DNA of 64,000 bases, taken from Podospora bellae-mahoneyi (taxonomy: Eukaryota > Ascomycota > Sordariomycetes > Sordariales > Podosporaceae). The stretch is taken from the NCBI RefSeq assembly GCF_035222275.1, contig NW_026946359.1, forward strand, positions 4,464,001-4,528,000. The letters run 5' to 3'. This document shows, one piece after another, positions 11,428 to 22,027 of this stretch. The position numbers and the translations under genes were made by a program. Each line of letters opens with the position of its first letter. The stretch's first letter is position 1. The notes under the pieces were generated by a model, which was not told the DNA's origin, did not search any database, and saw only the letters and a list, made by a program, of their open reading frames with translations.

Positions 11428-12006
11428 AGAAACAAGACGGAGAAAGAGAAAGGGCGCCAGCGGCGTTAAAGGTTGCATGATACCGAATTAGCCAGTCTCG
11501 TATTGATTCTTCTGTCCCAACTTCACCTCTGCAGTCGTTTTGGCATAAAACTTGGGACCACAGTATGATTGAACATGGTGCGAAACAGGGGTTTGGGGGT
11601 GTGTTTTGCATAGCATCGCGCGTCATTCGTTCAAAGAGACTTGTGAGAGGTCATTATCCATTATCAGTCAGGTCGAACTATGACAAACCATATGTCTTCT
11701 TTCAAAGTATGATACCCTGTGGCTCTCCATCACAATTACCAAATTACATAACCTCGATAACTCTGATGCTGTTTCAAACAAGATGATTCCATTTTCCTTC
11801 GCCCGGCCCAGAAGCTAGATACGCTCCCAACCTGAACTTTATAATACCAAAAGAAACATAACAAAACGGCCATGCTAGCCCAAGTTTCCTCAAAAACGCC
11901 AATGCCTACGCCCCTGCAATCATACACTTCCCGCATCCCAAACTTGTAAGATGGCTTCCTATACTAAACCCCCTTCTCTTGAACCACCCCCACCCAACAT
12001 AACCCA
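11428..12006. other. Convergent 3' intergenic region
   Basis: The stretch between the stop codons of the 9918 gene (+) and TVP23 (-). It is somewhat AT-rich and should hold both 3' UTRs. No further gene is visible. Confidence 0.5.
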
Positions 12007-12704
12007 TCATCTCGTAAAGAACCTCCCCACCATATTACTCGCAATGCTCCCCGCCAAATTCCCACCATTAAACGCGCTCCCCGCAATATTCGACGCCTGG
12101 CTAAACTTGTCGCACCTCGAAAAAGCAAGCGAGTTCGTGATCGTCAACACAAGCGCAATAGCTACCACCAAACCGTCAGCACCTTCCACTCCCTCAACCA
12201 CTCATTACCCAAGGTTATACTCACCAATAAGCGGCAACCAAATAAACTTGAAACTAAACACCGCCACCACCGCCAGCGCGATCCAAAACAGCGGCTGGGC
12301 GTAAATCGCAATCCAAAAGAACCTACTGTCCGTCGCGTTGATCACCTTTGTCCCCGGCTCGCTGCTCTCAAACACCCAGTGGGAGTCCCCAGTCGACGGG
12401 TCGACTTCGTTCCACCAGCGGAGGCCGACCAGGCGGCGGCCGGCGATGTTTTTGAGGTAGTAAAAGTCGGCGGCGAGGAGGAGGATGGTGATGATGAAGA
12501 TCATGACGAGGTTGTCGGTGAAGAGGAGTCCGAAGAGGTAGACTAGTAAGCTCGCTGGGGGAAGGGGAATCAGTGAATGCGACGGGGTTGGTAGGAAGAG
12601 GGGAAAAACTTACAGACTCGGAAGCCTAGGAATGTGAGGAGGGTTATTGGGTGGGAGGATAATCGCCAGCTCAGGGAGCCTGCCGCTGGTTGGGGTTGTT
12701 CCAT
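12007..12704 (-). CDS. TVP23: Golgi apparatus membrane protein TVP23
   Basis: Exons on the minus strand are 12704-12614, 12542-12225 and 12161-12007, giving 187 residues, close to the usual 190-200. Removal of two introns (71 and 63 nt) restores the family sequence: [20 protein letters not shown], then [20 protein letters not shown], then [20 protein letters not shown] and the end block CDKFSQASN...SNMVGRFF. Four hydrophobic segments are visible. TVP23 (FAM18 family) sits in late-Golgi vesicles and takes part in vesicle trafficking with Yip-family proteins (family knowledge). The gene is divergent from the lyase gene at 13167 across 462 bases that must hold both promoters. Confidence 0.93.
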
Positions 12705-13166
12705 CTTTTCAATCGTATGCGTCTGGTATGTTCAAGCTGGCGTGCGCCGTGCGCGTGTGGTGGATGGTGATGATTGATAGCTATCTTTTTTGGTGGTGGT
12801 GGTGTCTTTGGAGCTGTTGGCTTAGGTGTTAGTGCGCATTACGGAGTACGTGGTGCGTCAACGGGGGTCTAGGCTCCTGAACAGAATTGACAGCTGTGAG
12901 GGACGGGTTTGGCAGCTGGTGAAACGGCTTACATCGGGCCCCCCTTTTCGGCTATTGACCCAACATCGATCATCCCGTCCCCGCTTCACGACTTACACCA
13001 CACTTGCTTTCCTGTTGGGGAAGTGAGATATACCAGGTCCGTTGTTTATATTTCTTTTGGATATTAGTGAAGATCTTTCGTGAGAGTTCGCTTTCAACCC
13101 TCGGCTTCTCATCATTCGTCATCGTAACCCTTTCCGAGACTCACTCTCACACTCACTACCGTCAAC
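12705..13166. promoter_or_regulatory. Bidirectional promoter region TVP23 / CitE-like lyase
   Basis: The region separates the start codons of two divergent genes. The lyase side is CT-rich (13100-13166), typical of a fungal leader. No clear TATA box or known operator was identified. Confidence 0.5.
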
Positions 13167-14241
13167 ATGCCAACCACCTCCACCCTCCGCCGGGCACTCT
13201 TATACGGTATGTTTCCCCCTCATTCCACCGCCTTTTCTCTCACTCACCAACAACTCCCCAGTCCCCTCCTCCTCCCAAAAATTCCTCTCCAAATCCCTTC
13301 TCCTCCCCCACACAACAGACAACATAACCTATGACCTCGAAGACTCCGTCACCTCCTCCCTCAAACCCACCGCCCGCACAAACCTCCTATCCCACCTCTC
13401 CTCCCTTCCCAAACCTCCCCCCAACATCGGTGAACTCGCCGTCCGCATAAACGCCATCTCCACTCCCTATGCCCTCACCGACCTCACCACCCTCGCCCCC
13501 TTACCCTCCTCCACCCTCTCTACAATCGTGATCCCCAAAGTCAACTCCCCATCCGACCTCACCTTCGTAATCGACATTCTCCGCCAAGTCTCCCCCCAAA
13601 ATGAACCACCAAAGAAGGTCATCGCTCTGATCGAGTCCGCCAAGGCGGTCATGGACCTGAAGCAAATCTGCGAGGCAGGAAAGGGGTGTCTTGACGGCTT
13701 GATCTTTGCTGCCGAGGACTTTGCCTTGGATCTGAGCTTGACTCGCACGCCGAGTCTTCGGGAGTTCTTGTACGCCAGGAGTGCGATTGCTACCGCGGCG
13801 AGGGCGTTTGAGCTGAGTAGCACTATTGATTTGGTGTGCACATCTTACAAGGGTGAGGAAGGGAAGGCGAGGTTGGAGGAGGAGTGCAGAGATGGGAAGG
13901 AGGTAGGGTTTAACGGGAAGCGTAAGTTTGATCCGTCCAGGATTGTCCCAACTTTGATGAACGGGATACTGACAGGTGAACCAGAATGTATACATCCCAG
14001 CCAGGTTGAGATCGCGCAACGAATGTTTGCGCCGGATGAAAAAGAGGTCGAGTGGGCTGTCAGAGTAGTGATTGCAGATGAAAAGGCCCAGGCTGCTGGA
14101 AGAGGGGCGTGGACACTGGATGATAAGATGATTGATGCTCCCGTGGTTGGGAAGGCTCATTCCGTCGTCACCAAGGCCGAAAAATGTGCCATTGACGTAG
14201 AGGGACTGAGGAGGAAATGGCAGGGTCAAGAACCAGAGTAA
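13167..14241 (+). CDS. HpcH/HpaI aldolase, citrate lyase beta-like (CLYBL type)
   Basis: Exons are 13167-13206, 13262-13921 and 13985-14241, giving 318 residues. The third exon begins inside an open frame; the 63-nt intron 13922-13984 is recognised because removing it yields NGKQCIHPSQVEIAQ, the conserved C-terminal substrate and CoA-binding block. Other family marks are LLYVPSSSQKFLSKS at the start, ITYDLEDSV (E40 and D41, metal and substrate binding), VIPKVNSPSD, ALIESAKAVMDL and LIFAAEDFALDL. Mitochondrial human CLYBL is a citramalyl-CoA lyase in C5-dicarboxylate (itaconate) breakdown and also has malate synthase activity; the fungal proteins are likely (3S)-malyl/citramalyl-CoA lyases. 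No clear mitochondrial presequence is seen. The stop codon lies only 22 bases from that of the convergent neighbour. Confidence 0.88.
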
Positions 14242-14263
14242 AAACGAAAAATGCCCAAACCAA

Positions 14264-16507
14264 TCAGGTTTCGTATAACTGTCTATACTGCCCAGGTATT
14301 GCAAGCCTTTGGCCAGACCTCCACATCCTGCCCGGTAACGATAGATCCGCTCTATCCTGCCCCAGGTATCTCGGTAATATTCTTGCAGGTGGCCTTGAAT
14401 TCCGTTCCGGGGTTCTGGGACCCAACAAAACCTCCGTGTCGGAGTTTTCAGCAAGATCATTGGCTCCAATAATAGGCGCATACTGGCGGTGTTGGGCATC
14501 GTGAGCTGTGTTGGACCCTTCACCTTCAAGCTCTTCAAGGCTGAAGTACTCTTCAGTCTTGACTGGAACACCATTATCCTCTACCGCCAAGGCATCGCTC
14601 AACTCCCCAAGATCTTCCTCTTCTATCCGTCTGATAAACTCGTCCATGTCTTCCCTGTACGGTGCTTCCGGTCTTTGTACTGTCGAATTCGGTTCCTGGA
14701 ACCGTACCCTGTTACTGAATCCCTGCGCAAGTTGTTGAGATGCAATCATGGTTCTTGGTGGCGAGCCTGCTTCGTGTCGCTGAACCAGGTCGCTAAGCCG
14801 GCGGTCAATTCGCAAGCCCTCGGCGGAGGTATTGGTATGGAACGGCTGGGAATTGGACGCGTGATACTGCCCGAGAAATTGCTGTTGGCTTCCGCCGTTG
14901 GCATGATACGAACTTGGTGCTTGAACATAGTGCCGCGAGTGCATAGGCACAATATGGTTGGTCACAAATTCCTCCAGGTATCTTTGTTCGCCAAGAACCT
15001 GTCGCCGGCCCAGTGTTTGTTCAGAAGAATAAGGCTGCCTGTTTGGTAGCGCATGATGCTGATGGAAAGGCTCCTGTTTTATCTCATTGATGGGGGTTGG
15101 ATTGGTGTTAGAGTAGGGGCTGTCTGGAAGCAGTTGGATCCTCCTCTGTATTTCAGGACCACGACGAGGTTGCGTGGCAGCATCCTTGGAGTCGTTGAAT
15201 GCCGTAGGTACTTGCTCAGTGGGCTTTAGCAACTCCGCCAGCAGCGATGGATCGGTTTGCGTCTCAGCATCTTTGTACCTAGGCAACACTATTGTGACAA
15301 TATGCCCGGAGGCTGAGGGTACAACACCGGGACTTTCTTGTCTTGAGGAGTTTTTCGGTAAAGGTGTTTCCAATTGCCCTGATGGTTGTACTCCAGGATG
15401 TCTTTCCACAGAAAGTCTGATGTGATTGGTATGATCCACTGGCTGGCTTATGGACTTACTCACTGACCAGCTATTATGGAGAATTTGTTGCTCACGATGA
15501 CTTCCTTTCTTAGCAAAGTGCCGACGCTTTCTTTCTTGCTCGTATGCTACGGTGTTAGTTCTCGATGGGCTTGAAAAGTAGGATTCGTCCTGGTTAAGAT
15601 CGTATGAAGAGTCCCGCGGGTGGGCAGAAACATATTGCCTTGAGGTTCTTGATGGGAGGGCAAGGGGCCGGTGAGCCGAATGGTGGCGGTCTTCAAATAC
15701 CTTGCTGAAACTGGTAGACTGTCGTGACCCCGGAGCATAGCTGGGTTGATGGTCATGTCTGCTGACTTTGGTCAAGTCAGCCAATACCCATCATTAGCAT
15801 GCTGCCCCCTTACTTACCTGGTGCGAACTTATGATCTGGTACCCTCATACGGCTTTCTGTGTTTATGACTTGCAGCTGTGAACTGTTAATTTGCTCGTAT
15901 GTTCCCGTGTTTGATAGAGTGGGCTTACTGGAACCCGGTCCGTCCTGACCTTCGCCTCCTGGTCTAATTTTCCGTTACGATCTTTGTTTGGTTGTTTCCT
16001 ACGGTTTATTTCCCCTTTATACTCGTACTTGTCCGCGTGAGTTTTGTACCTGCGCCGTTTCTCAAAGCGAGGTTCAACTTGTCCACCATCAAAACCATGC
16101 TCCAAGGACACCGAGGGACTGCGTGAGACAGATCTGCCCCGTTTCTTGCCTCTGATGATATCGGTGTCTCGATATCTTGGGGAGGAAGTGAGTCGCAACC
16201 TTTCGTCACTGTCAAGCGCCGTAAGAAGAGAACGATGGGGGTGTCGGTTCTGTGTCCGTTGAACCCAGGCCCGGACGCGCTCACTAGGGTCGGCTCTGTC
16301 GTCTGGAAGGTAGCGCTTTCCTGCATTGTTCAGGGGCTTCTCGACTGCCTCGGTGTGCCGACCCCGATCATGCGATCTCTCCTTGGTGTTCCTTGCGTGT
16401 CTGCTTCGTTCGGGTTGGTCAGAGCGTCGATGGTCATCTTTGGGTCGGTGATTATGCTTCTTTTTTCGCGACGCCGCCGCCGTCATCCACAGCACATCGT
16501 CATCCAT
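14264..16507 (-). CDS. Large disordered basic protein, unknown function
   Basis: Exons on the minus strand are 16507-15929, 15875-15818 and 15765-14264 (712 residues). The introns (53 and 52 nt) have GTAAGC and GTAAGT donors; the middle exon joins RVPV-type sequence to SRMRVPDHKFAP and then SRHDHQPSY in frame. The first 200 residues are very basic (Arg, Lys, His), with likely nuclear-localisation runs such as SRKKKHNHRPK and GKKRGRS. The middle is Gln/Pro/Ser-rich; a short acidic helix FIRRIEEEDLGELSDAL and an end block GRMWRSGQRLAIPG are the best candidates for conserved elements. No enzyme domain is seen. The composition suggests a nuclear RNA- or chromatin-associated protein, but that is inference. 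A further intron near 15430-15480 cannot be excluded because a GTGAGTAAG donor-like site lies there. Confidence 0.65.
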
Positions 16508-19500
16508 GACAAATTACCGGGGCCAGCGAAGCCTGGGGAGGGCTCAAGATGGTGAGAGAGTCTCCCCTTCCGTACCGAGACGTCCCGGTGGGAGGTTCTG
16601 AGTGATGCACATCATGCCTTGCTCCTTCCCCCTCATTCTTCTATGATGTTAGGCATTGGCGGGGTCTGGACTCAGCCAGGGAAGGTGCCATACATCGATC
16701 ACATCACAATCGGCAGGAGCCGCCAGCAAAGGCGATCAAGTACCAGCTTGATTTCCATCCATCACCTCTATGCAATGCCTATGTCACTCATCACGTTCTC
16801 TGGGTCATCACCATGAAGTGGAAATCCCACCAACCTGGGCCTCTCCTCCCGTCCTTCCGTCATCCCAACCCCTGTTGCGGATCAAGCAACCTTCTCCACA
16901 CGTCAAGAGTGCTGGGCAGCGAGTCTGGAATTACTGCGTACATACTCTATAGCCCTCGGTTGCATCGGTGAGTCTTCTGCAGATCTAAATATGGCATCAC
17001 TACGGCTAAATAATATCGTCAATCGTCCCGTCCTGCGCACATATTCCCCAGACCAAGGCTTCTTGGGAGCCTCAAGGAGCTTCGGCTGTGCAACCTGTCA
17101 TCCTCACGCAGCTGGGCGATCCTGAACTGAAGTCTGGGTGGTCATGCCCGGTGGTTGACGGCCAGGCATCCCTTCGTCCCGGATCCAATACCGACACCGG
17201 CCGGGAAATTGAGGAACCATGGAGGGTCAATCAAGACCGAGCGCTCTCGAGATGAACCATGCAGTTAGAACCCATGCCAAGTCCAGAATATGCATCTTAG
17301 TGAACAGCCAGTGGGAAGCCTCGCCGAAGTGGGACGACCGTTTGATGTCTCGCCTTCCCTGTTTAGTTCACTTGCGGGGACCTTTCAGCTCCGTGATTCA
17401 CCAAACCCAGCTGGTGGCGGGTCCGGGCATCTTTATCTTGACGTACCAGCACACCCACACACGGCGGCGGCTTGTCGAGACCCGTGCAGACTATATATGC
17501 GCTTACAACAGTCAGGAGTTGCAATGTGTTTCAATCGACATGGGCTGATCCTCGCAACCTGGGTTCGGTTTTGCCCATTACCCCATGCAAGAAGCTATGA
17601 TGCCGCTGCCCCGCGATGGAAGCTCTCGGGTGAGAGCTTGGGAGCTTGGGGAGCTTGGGGGCTTGGGAGCTTGGGTCAACTGCTTTGACCTGGATGGCAC
17701 CTCGTGGTCAATAGAATGATCGACACACAGGATGGACCAAGCTACGGTACTGTTCACCCGCTATTGACATACATCCTATAGCAGCGCTTGAGGCGGTCGC
17801 ATCATGGCTTCAATGCCCAGCAAGAGGTGCCATTGCCAAGCCTGGACCAGCGGAACATTCGATACGCATCAGATATCTCCTTCGCTCCGAGACTACACAC
17901 ATACACAGAGGTCAGGAAGGGTATGAGGACCGGCCGTCGAGCCCTCTGCGTTATGCTCGCCTTTACTGTGGGAGTTGGAGAGGCCCTGTTATTGTCCAGG
18001 TGCCTTGCTTCGCGGCAGTCGACTGACCCGTTTACCCGATTTGCTGTGGTGTGATTACTTTGGCCTCTGCAAGTCAAGATCGACTGGAGGGATAAAATTT
18101 CGGGAAGCTGGATCGCCCGCAAACTATCTTCTTGTCAGGTGGTAGCCGCCGCAAAAGGCACGTGGGCACAAGAGCGCGGTCGTCGTGAAGCTTGAGCAAC
18201 TCATCTGAAGGCGGCCATCGAGGGGTCGACAAAGGGTTTCATGTCATGTTGAGGTTGCACTCCGATCGAAATGCTGTGAAGTTTCGCATCTTGATGGGTC
18301 ATTCAACCATGTTTCATACTGATATCCACTTTCCTTCTCTGGACGGCTCGTTGCACCCTAGCCGATCCTAGCTCTGGGAGTCTCTATTGGGACTTGAGTG
18401 CTGTGCACAGAAGATGGGGACATGCATATGGAGTTGTATCGAATGCATCACGATGGCCCTGAAAATTTGTTTTCGGAGGTGACCGGTTTGGCCCCCTTCT
18501 CCAGGAGAACTTCAGGAACACTTCGCTCACCACAGAGGAGCGGGTCTGGGGACAGGCCGAGGGAAAAAGCGAGCGCCAAACGGTTTTTAGGTACTAGGCG
18601 CACGCTACACCAAACGCAGCACGGGTTTTGTGTGTTTCCAGGGCTGTTTCTTGCCATGGATTCCTGTTCCACAGGACCACGATCCAAATCACAGGGGTTT
18701 CCGGATATGTTTCCAGCACCCGTTTGCTGCCTCTGGCGTTGTTCATGGGAAACTGGGGCCTTAACGTGAAGGTCCATATTCTGCTTCCACTCGGGCAACC
18801 AAAAATGAGTGGGAGGGAGATGCATAATACAGTCGCATATTTGCTAATGCCGGCAAAATCAACACCAATGCCTTCGTCGACACATCCACGGGCAGCTAGG
18901 ACGAGGTCAGGCTTGCGATATCACCATCGGAGAAAACCTGGACCACGAGTTAGAAACAACCTTTCTGGGCACATCATCTCTGGGCAAGGCAAGATACCTA
19001 GACCCCAGCGAGCAGGAATAGCCAGGGGTGACGAAACCAAGGCAGTTTCCCTTCATAGTACAGAAAACCAAGGCCAGGGTCTGTATTGAGCTAGTAGCTG
19101 CAAAACTGCCAGGGGTCATCATCAGTGGCAGTGAGGTGGGGTTTAACAGTCCCTGATCTGAAAGACGTTGATCAAGGATCTCACGAATGTCCTCTGACCA
19201 ATCCTAGCCTTGAACTCCCTGGACTCATGAGTAGCTACGGGGAGCCAGGGCGTATTCGTATGGAGTGTTTGGATCTTTATACAGATCTTCTGTGGCAAAC
19301 GACACATGTTACACTACTCCTCCATGCCACAGGCACCCGTAGCGAACGCTGTCCTGGGGTTGCGGTCCCTTTGGTATGTTTGATGCTTGTCTGGGAACAT
19401 AACCATGCTCTCATGGTTATGCCTAGCAGGACATCAACCGGGGCAGCAGAAGCAAGGTACTGCACGGGAGCGACCGACGTCGGCTCACGACAAAGGCCCT

Positions 19501-20169
19501 GTCTCATGGACCAAAATGCGGCCAAGGCAGAAGCGGTATTCGGGCCCTTCCCCAGGAATAGGTAGCCCGCTGTACTGGCATATAAGACGGGTAGCATCAA
19601 GTGCCTGCCAGCGGCTCTGGTCCTTCATCCCCCCGAGTGCCCATCTCTCTCCCACCAACCAACCGGCACCACAGAACATCTTTGGAGAACCCTTGACCCA
19701 TACCACATAACATAGCTTCGCTAACACCCCACCGTTCCCTGAGCCACTGGTCGCCCCTTCCCCTTACCATCCTCCCAGTCTCGCTTGAGGAACCAAAGGC
19801 TTGATTTTATCGAAAAACAGACTGCTTTGTCCGGCTGAAATCATCGAGCCACTCGACTCTCGACTCTCACCTCCGACACCTGGCCGGTTAAGAAGGGCAG
19901 TCACCCAGTCTCGGAGCGTTTCTTTTCTCACCCACACTGTTCAGAGGCAAACAGCAGCACCCATCAACCCAGTGCTACTTAGCCCTTGGCCCCCCGCTCT
20001 TTTCTTCCAAGCAACCTTCGACTTTCTCTTCCTCATCAAGAGTCGCATTTGCTCCGACAACGGGAGACTCGACTTGATCTGAAAGAGCACTAGTGTCTAC
20101 TATACACTAGTTAGATCGAAAGAAACTTTCCCTTCCAGTGCAGCCGACGCAAACAAGAAATCCGACAGC
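16508..20169. other. 3.7-kb region without a supported gene
   Basis: Between the divergent starts of the 16507 orphan and the RRM gene at 20170. Open frames of 60-150 codons occur on both strands but none has recognisable motifs. A short tandem repeat lies at 17634-17675. From about 19600 the sequence becomes pyrimidine-rich and is probably the promoter and long leader of the RRM gene. Confidence 0.45.
17634..17675. repeat. Imperfect tandem repeat of GAGCTTGGG
   Basis: Five near-copies of a unit of 6 to 10 bases, typically GAGCTTGGG, follow each other with small length changes in the G run. It is a short minisatellite in non-coding sequence; no function is suggested. Confidence 0.8.
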
Positions 20170-21030
20170 ATGTCCAAGTTGTTTATTGGGTAAGACAAGA
20201 AGTCCAATGGGGTGCAGATTCTGCCTCCTTCCCCACACGCGGCAGGCGACTGGCTAACAGAGAAAACAGCGGCCTCGCATGGCACACCGAGGAGGCTACT
20301 CTGAGGCAAAAGTTTGAGGAGTTTGGCGTGGTGGAAGAAGCAGTATGTCGTGGTGCGCTTTCATTTGGTGCGGCTCTTGCTCCTTGTTACCATCGCCCTT
20401 GGGCGTTGGTGCTTGGTAAGATCAGGAACACCGCGAAGACTCTGGTCTCTAACCTCTCCTCTTCTAGGTTGTTGTCAAAGATCGCGACACTGGCCGTAGT
20501 AGAGGCTTCGGTTTCGTCAGATACACCAACCCAGACGACGCCCAGAAAGCCATCTCTGCGATGAACAACATTGAGTACTTTTGTCCCCCAGACGAACCTC
20601 TCCTCCCCTTTGACCTTGCAGTTTTCTGACCCTTCTCCAGATTCGACGGCCGTCAGATCCGTGTCGACAAGGCCTCGGACACTGGTCCCAGAGGCGGCGG
20701 ACGAGGAGGTCCTCCTGGCTTCGGCCGTGGTGGATACGGAGCCGTCCAGATGGGAGGTTCTCCGATGCCCATGGCATACGGCGCCCCGCAACCGTACGGA
20801 ATGCCACCCAACGTCTACGTCCAGCCTTACGGACGCGGATACTCCCAGGCCGTCCCGGCAGGCTACGCTGCCCCTCCCCAAAGTAAGACGATACGAAAAA
20901 GAACAAGAGGGAGCACTGTCACTAACAGTTCCTTTCCTTAGCCTGGCAACAGCCATACGGATACCCTGATCCCTCCCAGCAAGGCCAGCCGCGCCAGCAG
21001 CCGCAGCCTAACCCAGGTCAAGGATACTAG
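20170..21030 (+). CDS. Glycine-rich RRM RNA-binding protein
   Basis: Five exons (20170-20189, 20270-20342, 20468-20574, 20641-20882, 20942-21030) give 176 residues. Each junction was set by the RRM reading: [15 protein letters not shown] (RNP2 at residues 4-9), [28 protein letters not shown] (RNP1 at 43-50), then AISAMNN and [12 protein letters not shown], the last strand. The tail is rich in Gly, Pro, Gln and Tyr with an RGGGRGG box and ends QPNPGQGY. This is the one-RRM, glycine-rich class (plant GRP7 and animal CIRBP/RBM3 kind). Such proteins chaperone RNA and respond to cold or stress, and the Gly-rich tail favours condensates (family knowledge). Its first coding exon is only 20 nt. A long CT-rich leader precedes it. 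Introns of 80, 125, 66 and 59 nt leave room for regulated splicing. Confidence 0.9.
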
Positions 21031-21548
21031 GAATTTCGTCAACCAGACCACCGTGGTTCTCTTCCTCCTAACAGCTTCTTCTAGAAGAAATGACTTTGAG
21101 AACCGATACCCAAAACAACACACGACCCGTTCGAGTTTTCTGTACGATCAGGGCTTTTTGCTGCTCTTTGAGAACCACCACATATACCCCGCTCGATCCC
21201 TTTTCCGATACGTTTTTTTTGTCTTTCTCATGTTATGATCGACAGTTCTTCGGTTTAGTCGGACGGCTACCTAGACAACAGCAACTGGGCTTTGTTGGCT
21301 CCGTCTCCCCGTCCAATTATTATTTGTCAGCCCAGAAGCAAAACAGGGATTTTACCACCCATTTACCTGTGGCATATGTGGTGGTGGTGGCTTCTGAGAA
21401 ATTTCTGGGCGTGTTTCTGTTTTAATTTTTTGTCTTGTTTGCTTAGTCTTTAATGCATTTCTTCTGCCCGTTTTGTGATATGTCCTGTTTGGTTTGTTTC
21501 TTCTTTCTCAAAAGTAGGGATATCATGTGTGTGTGTATTATACTATTG

Positions 21549-21581
<33 letters not shown>

Positions 21582-22027
21582 TGGGACTAAGGCTGACGAC
21601 GAAACGGCTGTGGGAATTGGGTTGAGCATTGGGGGGATGCAGATAAAGGGTGTGTTATGAATCAAGGGGGGAATGGGTTATGTCATGGGCTTCCCTTTTG
21701 TTCAACAATGCCGCGGTTGTTTCTTGTCTCATGTGCGACATGAGAAACAGAGGGGCGGCTGGGCTGTCTGGGTGGGGGTGAGGAGGTTGTGAAAAAGGAA
21801 GAGGTGGGACAGGTGGAATATGCTGCCTGTATTGGTCAGGGGAACGAGAAAGCATCAAGGAGGGGAATAAGAAAAAATAAACCATGAATTGGTGGAGGGA
21901 ATGAAAAGGAGGAGAAAAAAAGAAACAGAAAACTCGTAGCTGTGCTTTTTTCTTCTTGTGTTTTCAATTTTCTCTCTCCTTTTTGGTTTCTGAGTGTGCG
22001 CGTCTGTTTGTCTGTTTACTTCGACCA
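21031..22027. other. Convergent 3' region with GT microsatellite
   Basis: The 3' sequence of the RRM gene (+) and of ChaC (-). It is T-rich on the left and holds a dinucleotide repeat at 21551-21583. No gene was found. Confidence 0.5.
21551..21583. repeat. (GT)n microsatellite
   Basis: Twelve uninterrupted GT units (21551-21574) followed by an interrupted ATGTGTGTG end. A shorter GT run lies just before it at about 21528-21537. Confidence 0.9.

Noticed and set aside
13501-14574. 357-codon minus-strand frame
   Set aside because: It is antisense to the CitE-like lyase and overlaps the end of the disordered-protein gene in another frame; both real genes explain the region.
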